Source of the DNA: Pantoea stewartii subsp. stewartii
GTDB taxonomy: Bacteria; Pseudomonadota; Gammaproteobacteria; Enterobacterales; Enterobacteriaceae
Direction of reading: 5' to 3'
Length of the DNA stretch: 64,000 bases
NCBI RefSeq assembly: GCF_008801695.1
Contig: NZ_VZPF01000018.1
Span: 1 to 64,000, forward strand
The notes under the pieces are model-generated. The model saw only the letters and a program-made list of their open reading frames with translations. It did not search any database and was not told where the DNA came from. The stretch's first letter is position 1; the number at the start of each line of letters is the position of its first letter. The position numbers and the translations under genes were made by a program. Of the stretch, positions 60,097-64,000 are shown piece after piece.

Positions 60097-60912
60097 TCAG
60101 TGCGCCAGCGCAGGGTAGGTAAAGAACAGCAGGTGGACCATGTTGAGCGCAAAATGGAACGCGGTCGCCAGCCACAGGCGGCCGCTCCAGTGCCAGACCA
60201 GACCATAAATCAGTCCGGCCAGCGCGGCAAAGATCATCAGCAGCACGCCGCCAGATGCATGGGCCAGACCAAACAGCAGTGCCGTTACCAGCAGGGCGAT
60301 CACGCCGCCCCATTTCTGGCGCAGGCGCTGCTGGAGATAACCCCGGAAAAACGCCTCTTCGGCCAGTGAGACAAAAAACAGGTTGGCCAGCGCAAACGAT
60401 CCCAGCCAGTCCGGAAGGTGCGTTTCAAGGGCAAGGCCGCCCAGCAACACGGCGCTGCCCAACAGCAGCGGCACGGCGGCGACAGGCGCGAGCCACCAGG
60501 CCGGCGAGCGCGGCGGATGCGCCTCTGCGTTGAACAGCGTCGGCAGACAGGCCAGCAGCAGAAAAGGAATCAGCGCTTTATCGAAATTAAAGGAAAATGA
60601 GAAGGGCACGCTGCGGGCACCGACCTTAACCGCCTCGACCTGCAGGGGATTATTGAATCCCGGAATAAGGTGCAGCATCAGCGCCAGCGCAATCAACACC
60701 AGAAGGGCTTCGCTGACGATCTGCCATCGCCGACTCCGGCGATCGTAGATACGAAACGCGACCAGGGCAGCGACAGCCGCAAACACAAAGGTAACGGGCC
60801 AGTCGAGGACGTTTTGATAAACGCCCAGCGCCGTTGCCAGCGCGAGTAATAACAGAGAGAGGCGTTTCGCCGGTTGCAGGGCGGCCAGCGCGCCCGCCAG
60901 AATGATCCACAT
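60097..60912 (-). CDS. CPBP-family intramembrane metalloprotease
   Basis: 271 residues, about eight membrane helices. The conserved motifs are AEEAFFRGYLQQ (EExxxR), LLFGLAHASGG (FxxxH) and AFHFALNMVH (HxxxN/D). Relatives cleave CAAX proteins or self-protect against bacteriocins; here the role is unknown. It converges on rbn with a 3-bp gap. Confidence 0.85.
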   Translation of the reverse strand: MWIILAGALAALQPAKRLSLLLLALATALGVYQNVLDWPVTFVFAAVAALVAFRIYDRRSRRWQIVSEALLVLIALALMLHLIPGFNNPLQVEAVKVGARSVPFSFSFNFDKALIPFLLLACLPTLFNAEAHPPRSPAWWLAPVAAVPLLLGSAVLLGGLALETHLPDWLGSFALANLFFVSLAEEAFFRGYLQQRLRQKWGGVIALLVTALLFGLAHASGGVLLMIFAALAGLIYGLVWHWSGRLWLATAFHFALNMVHLLFFTYPALAH

Positions 60913-60973
60913 AAAAATGACCTACGTTCAACGCCGCCGTGCTGTGCGCGGCGACGTTAAGCTGGGAAAGGAA

Positions 60974-61816
60974 TTATTCAGGTACGATTTGGTTAACGCT
61001 GAAATGGCCTGTGCCGGTTGGCACCAGTTTCTGATGCAGCCACGGCAGCAGCGTGTTCATCTGATCGGCCAGCTTCCACGGGGGATTGATGACAATCATG
61101 CCGGACGCGGTCATGCCACGCTGATCGCTATCGGGGCGCACGGCCAGCTCAATCTGCAGGATATTACGGATGCCCGTGGCCTCCAGCTCGCGCAGCATAT
61201 GTTTGATTTGCTGACGCAAGACGACCGGGTACCACAGCGCATAAATACCGGTACCGAAACGTTTGTGACCTTCCTGAATGCCTTTTACGACGGCCTGGTA
61301 ATCACTTTTCATTTCGTAAGGCGGATCAATCAGTATCAGTCCACGACGTGACAGCGGTGGCAGCTTCGCTTTTAGCTGCTGATAGCCATCGGCCCTTTCA
61401 ACGCGCGCGCGACTGTCTTTGCTGAACTCGGTACGCAGCAGCGGATAATCGCTGGAATGCAGCTCGGTCAGCTGAATCTTATCTTCAGGGCGCAGCAGAT
61501 GGCGGGCGATTAGCGGAGAGCCAGGATAGTAGCGCAGCGTGCCGTTACGGTTCAGGGCATGAATCGCATCGAAATAGGGTTGCAGCAGGGCGGGCGCGTC
61601 CGGTTGTTGCCAGATGCGTCCGATGCCTTCCAGATATTCACCCGTGCGCTCTGCGTGCTCGCCGCTGAGTTGATAACGTCCTGCACCGGCGTGCGTATCC
61701 AGATAGAGAAACGGTTTTTCTTTCTCTTTTAACGCAGTGATGATGAGGCTCTGTACGGTGTGCTTAAGCACGTCGGCATGGTTGCCAGCGTGAAAACTGT
61801 GGCGATAACTAAGCAT
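60974..61816 (-). CDS. rlmJ: 23S rRNA (adenine-2030-N6)-methyltransferase
   Basis: 280 residues, as in E. coli RlmJ. It methylates A2030 of 23S rRNA with SAM. The N-terminal MLSYRHSFHAGNHADVLKH and the SAM-site DTHAGAGRY are diagnostic, with the catalytic tetrad ILIDPPYE. It is the last recognisable core gene before the accessory segment on the right. Confidence 0.95.
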   Translation of the reverse strand: MLSYRHSFHAGNHADVLKHTVQSLIITALKEKEKPFLYLDTHAGAGRYQLSGEHAERTGEYLEGIGRIWQQPDAPALLQPYFDAIHALNRNGTLRYYPGSPLIARHLLRPEDKIQLTELHSSDYPLLRTEFSKDSRARVERADGYQQLKAKLPPLSRRGLILIDPPYEMKSDYQAVVKGIQEGHKRFGTGIYALWYPVVLRQQIKHMLRELEATGIRNILQIELAVRPDSDQRGMTASGMIVINPPWKLADQMNTLLPWLHQKLVPTGTGHFSVNQIVPE

Positions 61817-62189
61817 TTACATTAAACCTGTTGATTTTAAACGGTTTAAATTCAAACTATGGCAAAAATTCGAATTTATTACCCCACCGATTACCCCACG
61901 GACTGACGCATAGTAACGCACGAAGGGAAAAGCATGGGAACGAAATCAGGCGGGCGAGTATACCAGCAGGAACGCTTTAGAGGGTAATCAGTCTCAATGG
62001 TGCATCTGTCAACTAAAGAGACGCCAGCCAGAGAAGGGATTATTCCTGGCTGGCTCTGGCGGCAAGTTTTACGAAAGTTTCGTTAAACCATTCCAAAGGA
62101 CAAATTTGTCCTTTGCCTGCCAGCAAAGGGATCACCGAAATCGTTATACCTACGAAAGTTTCGTAACCCTCCGTTAAGGACTGCCCCGA
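61817..62189. other. Non-coding left part of the accessory segment
   Basis: No gene. It holds ATTACCCCAC twice (about 61,880-61,900), a 9-bp hairpin GCCAGCCAG/CTGGCTGGC (62,023-62,054), two copies of the palindrome ACGAAAGTTTCGT (62,071-62,083; 62,152-62,164) and a 22-bp perfect palindrome (62,094-62,115). The abrupt drop in GC and loss of core genes mark the edge of an acquired element, but no integrase or clear attachment repeat is visible. Confidence 0.6.
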
Positions 62190-63118
62190 TCATTTCGGGT
62201 CGTCTTGCGAGTGACTTTCAGTTACCCACAATTTCTGCGAACCGATGATTTCGGTATGCAAAGCTTGCGCGTCTCTTTTAGTCCCGCACAAATTACGAGC
62301 CAAACCTCTTAAAGAGGGTTTGTTAATCAGCTGATTTGATACGTAAACCAGATTTGGCTTACGGATACTGTTCAACTCTGTACTGTGTTGATTTTCCTCA
62401 TGATTGAAAAACCAATCATCCCCAAGAGCAGCGTTTACAGTGCAGCCCTTTTCATGGCGCAAATCTGCGCCATTACTCAAACCTAAGTAATGGTTATGTT
62501 CAGGCGAACCCGAATACTGTTCGTGTTTGAAATCCCATCCACCATTGGGGGCTGGGGAAGGAATCCATGGGTTAGCCGATTCTAGCATTTCGCTATAACT
62601 ACATTGATTCAATGGGTTGCGATGTCCGTACGTTTAACGTACGCAGTTGATTTGCACTGCTTTGAGTTTATAGGGGTGCGCGTTTAAAAGTTTTGGCTTC
62701 TGGTTGTCTACCTGTCTACCTAATTGACCTCAGCCCTTGCGACACAAGGCTTCCAGAGGGTAGGTAATGAATTTTTGGCTATCTACCCTTATCTACCTGT
62801 AGCCAGAGTCCTCTACCTATTTAACGTGAAGGATTTGAACATTAGAATTTCGTCGGCGCAAAGTTCGACGAGCGATACCGGAATCTCGGTATCGGCACTT
62901 TCTGAGTAAGTGTCCGATATGCAAATCTGCACATCGCCGTATCGACTACTTTCTGAGCAGACGCCATATTTGGCGGTTGGAACATTTTCAATGAGTTACA
63001 ACCATGGTGAGCAAAGCCCATATTCGGGCTTTGGTTTGTGCGTCAGAATTGCTGCCTCGCAATGTCATCTACCGACAAATCTGTCGGCTGGTCACCGGCG
63101 CTTAGCTGGCTTTTGCCA
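62023..63118. repeat. Field of about twenty short perfect hairpins
   Basis: Short inverted repeats with 5-9 bp arms and 1-8 base loops follow one another through about 1.1 kb. Examples: 62,185-62,199; 62,241-62,255; 62,325-62,336; 62,400-62,419; 62,454-62,473; 62,471-62,492; 62,602-62,614; 62,627-62,643; 62,874-62,893; 62,891-62,918; 62,962-62,975; 63,012-63,033; 63,072-63,087. Several share the loop AATC between CA and TG. They run through possible reading frames on both strands. Confidence 0.75.
62190..62612 (-). CDS. Doubtful 140-codon ORF in the hairpin field
   Basis: An open frame from TTG 62612 with no ribosome site; an internal ATG lies at about residue 9. The translation is polar, rich in Asn, His and Ser, and has no domain I recognise. 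Most of the hairpins at 62,185-62,614 fall within it. It may be a genuine element-borne gene of unknown function, or an open frame by chance in structured DNA. Confidence 0.3.
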   Translation of the reverse strand: MNQCSYSEMLESANPWIPSPAPNGGWDFKHEQYSGSPEHNHYLGLSNGADLRHEKGCTVNAALGDDWFFNHEENQHSTELNSIRKPNLVYVSNQLINKPSLRGLARNLCGTKRDAQALHTEIIGSQKLWVTESHSQDDPK

Positions 63119-63277
63119 CTGCCATGTCGGACTGTTCATCGACTGCTCGAATCGTTCCCGCCTGGCTGCTCCGGTGTGTATGTAACGCTTAATTTCGCGC
63201 AATTCGGAAGGGGTTACAGTTTCGCCGTAGTGCTCAATGGCCGCGATAGAAAGGAGTGCTGTCTGTTCAGGTGTCAT
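63092..63277 (-). CDS. Small element-borne protein of unknown function
   Basis: 61 residues starting MTPEQTALLSIAAIEHYG and ending in a basic tail (QKPAKRR). Predicted mostly helical; composition is protein-like, with a normal spread of codons, and the size and look suit a small phage or satellite protein. The ribosome site is poor (GGATAAAGCCC). A plus-strand frame overlaps its 3' end, and I cannot exclude that frame instead. Confidence 0.45.
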   Translation of the reverse strand: MTPEQTALLSIAAIEHYGETVTPSELREIKRYIHTGAARRERFEQSMNSPTWQWQKPAKRR

Positions 63278-63322
63278 GGGCTTTATCCGTTCTCAGAGGC
63301 TTTCAAAAATAGAGTAAGTTGG

Positions 63323-63400
63323 TATAATGCCTTTGCCACGTGATAATGGTAATTCCGGTACTAATTAAAAGCCTGCGCCCTCCGATCGCGGGCTTTTTTA
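63323..63400 (+). ncRNA. Candidate small RNA with its own promoter and terminator
   Basis: A perfect TATAAT at 63,323-63,328 (weak TTTCAA -35) is followed, with only about 65 bases between, by a strong terminator at 63,367-63,400: an 11-bp stem AAAAGCCTGCG/CGCGGGCTTTT with one G-T pair, a 9-base loop and TTTTTT. There is no ORF. The size is like the antisense immunity RNAs of P4 and P1, an analogy only. The terminator alone is certain. Confidence 0.5.
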
Positions 63401-63408
63401 TTGCCCGC

Positions 63409-63521
63409 TGTAAACCCACTTTACACATTTAACGAAATACCCCCGCTTTCTTGCGCTTGGGGTGTCAAATGTGTAAACCAAATCCGTTTCGCATTCCCGA
63501 TTAATATTGAAAGTGTAAACC
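63409..63521. repeat. Three TGTAAACC repeats and an 11-bp inverted repeat
   Basis: TGTAAACC occurs at 63,409-63,416, 63,472-63,479 and 63,514-63,521. The middle copy overlaps the right arm of TTTACACATTT (63,420-63,430) / AAATGTGTAAA (63,467-63,477). This looks like an operator or iteron cluster upstream or downstream of element genes. Confidence 0.55.
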
Positions 63522-63548
63522 GTTCAGATTCGCGGGTGCACTGGTAGG

Positions 63549-64000
63549 TTATGCTTCTTTTGGATGTTTCGCCCACTCAGACAAGGCCCTGATTCCTGCC
63601 TCGCTCCAGTCGTCCAGATCATCCCCGCACGCCTCAGCAGCGTAGCAAACTTCATGCCTCAGCATAGTGATAGCGTTTTCTGCGTTCTCCCGTAAGCCAT
63701 ACACATTGAAGTAATGCTCAGCTTCACCATCACCTATCCAGATCCCGCCGTCCTCCAGAAACTGGACTTCGCAATTAAGCTCATCGGCTGCATCGAGAAC
63801 ACGCTGTTTAATTTCATCGTCGCTGGCTGGTGCCGGTATTTTACCGTCATTGGCTTTAACAGCGCTCCAGAATTCGCCCCACGTCATTTCGAGCGTGCGA
63901 TGCGGCCACGTTTTAATTTCAGAACCACCTGGTACCGGATAGTTCTTCTGGCTCTCTGTCGCTGTCACATCAATTTTAGAGCCGGAAAGCACTACAGCCC
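63549..64000 (-). CDS. Hypothetical element protein, 5' end outside the window
   Basis: The frame is open from the stop at 63549 to the window edge, at least 149 codons. A GTG at 63992 is possible as a start, but the reading frame continues upstream without a stop, so the gene is probably cut by the edge. The product is acidic, especially at the C-terminus (AEACGDDLDDWSEAGIRALS), and has no domain I recognise. The look is that of a small phage or satellite protein. Confidence 0.55.
   Translation of the reverse strand, partial: AVVLSGSKIDVTATESQKNYPVPGGSEIKTWPHRTLEMTWGEFWSAVKANDGKIPAPASDDEIKQRVLDAADELNCEVQFLEDGGIWIGDGEAEHYFNVYGLRENAENAITMLRHEVCYAAEACGDDLDDWSEAGIRALSEWAKHPKEA

Noticed and set aside
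61876-61900. ATTACCCCAC direct repeat as an attachment site or integrase start
   Set aside because: Only two short copies are present and no integrase frame or matching second end is visible in the window.
62724-62909. Plus-strand 61-codon ORF with start in the CTACCT region
   Set aside because: No ribosome site and no family likeness; the repeats and hairpins explain the region better.
62910-63185. Plus-strand 91-codon ORF in the accessory segment
   Set aside because: It has no ribosome site, runs through several hairpins and overlaps the more protein-like minus-strand ORF at 63,092-63,277. It has a vague look of Ash/Icd-type prophage peptides, but I cannot support it.
1-64000. CRISPR arrays, tRNA or rRNA genes
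   Set aside because: No regularly spaced long direct repeats, tRNA cloverleaf or rRNA sequence was seen. The hairpin field lacks constant repeats and spacers.

Overview
The window reads as chromosome of a gamma-proteobacterium of the order Enterobacterales. Gene content and protein similarity point to the Erwiniaceae (Pantoea/Erwinia type): an ilvLGMEDA-ilvYC block with an intact ilvG, and E. coli-like yhjDE, mqo, mntP, lgo, kdp, yqhA, gor and rlmJ genes. The placement is inferred from recognisable proteins; no rRNA or tRNA gene is present to confirm it.

Layout. 1-11,140: comM, then branched-chain amino acid biosynthesis (ilvL leader and attenuator, ilvGMEDA, and the divergent regulator/target pair ilvY-ilvC). 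11,140-21,440: a LysR remnant, the yhjE and yhjD transport/membrane genes, a frameshifted yhjC-like regulator beside an SDR oxidoreductase, an in-frame chimera of phosphoketolase and a PhzF-family protein, mqo, a small membrane protein, mntP, and a likely unannotated 25-residue protein. 21,690-34,040: FAA hydrolase, an alpha/beta hydrolase broken by an octanucleotide repeat array, an L-galactonate-type lgoT/lgoR/lgoD set, a nucleoside hydrolase, a fluoride riboswitch with crcB, an esterase with one nonsense codon, a FemAB-like acyltransferase and an ABC exporter. 34,100-47,800: an acetyltransferase, an HD-GYP protein, the kdp potassium system (kdpF frameshifted, kdpD present, no kdpE next to it), yqhA, a LysR/MFS pair, a Na+/H+ antiporter and a small periplasmic protein. 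47,900-57,640: a Tat-type hydrolase, a general porin, and a cluster holding a glycerophosphodiester phosphodiesterase, a binding-protein ABC importer, an inositol-monophosphatase-type phosphatase and a ROK regulator. 57,700-61,820: gor, rbn, a CPBP protease and rlmJ. 61,820-64,000: an AT-richer accessory segment, probably the edge of a prophage- or satellite-like element, packed with short perfect hairpins.

Two themes stand out. First, gene decay: eight genes or remnants in the first 57 kb are damaged, and each has a different lesion (deletion, fusion, repeat expansion, nonsense codon, one-base indels, insertion of a 173-bp IS903-like MITE). That fits a lineage that has recently narrowed its niche. 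Second, the 50-57.6 kb cluster combines a phosphodiester importer, a phosphodiesterase and a phosphatase, the same logic as the agrocinopine (acc) systems of Agrobacterium. Here both the binding-protein gene and the phosphatase gene are broken. The most puzzling DNA is the hairpin field at about 62,020-63,120, where stems differ but several loops are the same.
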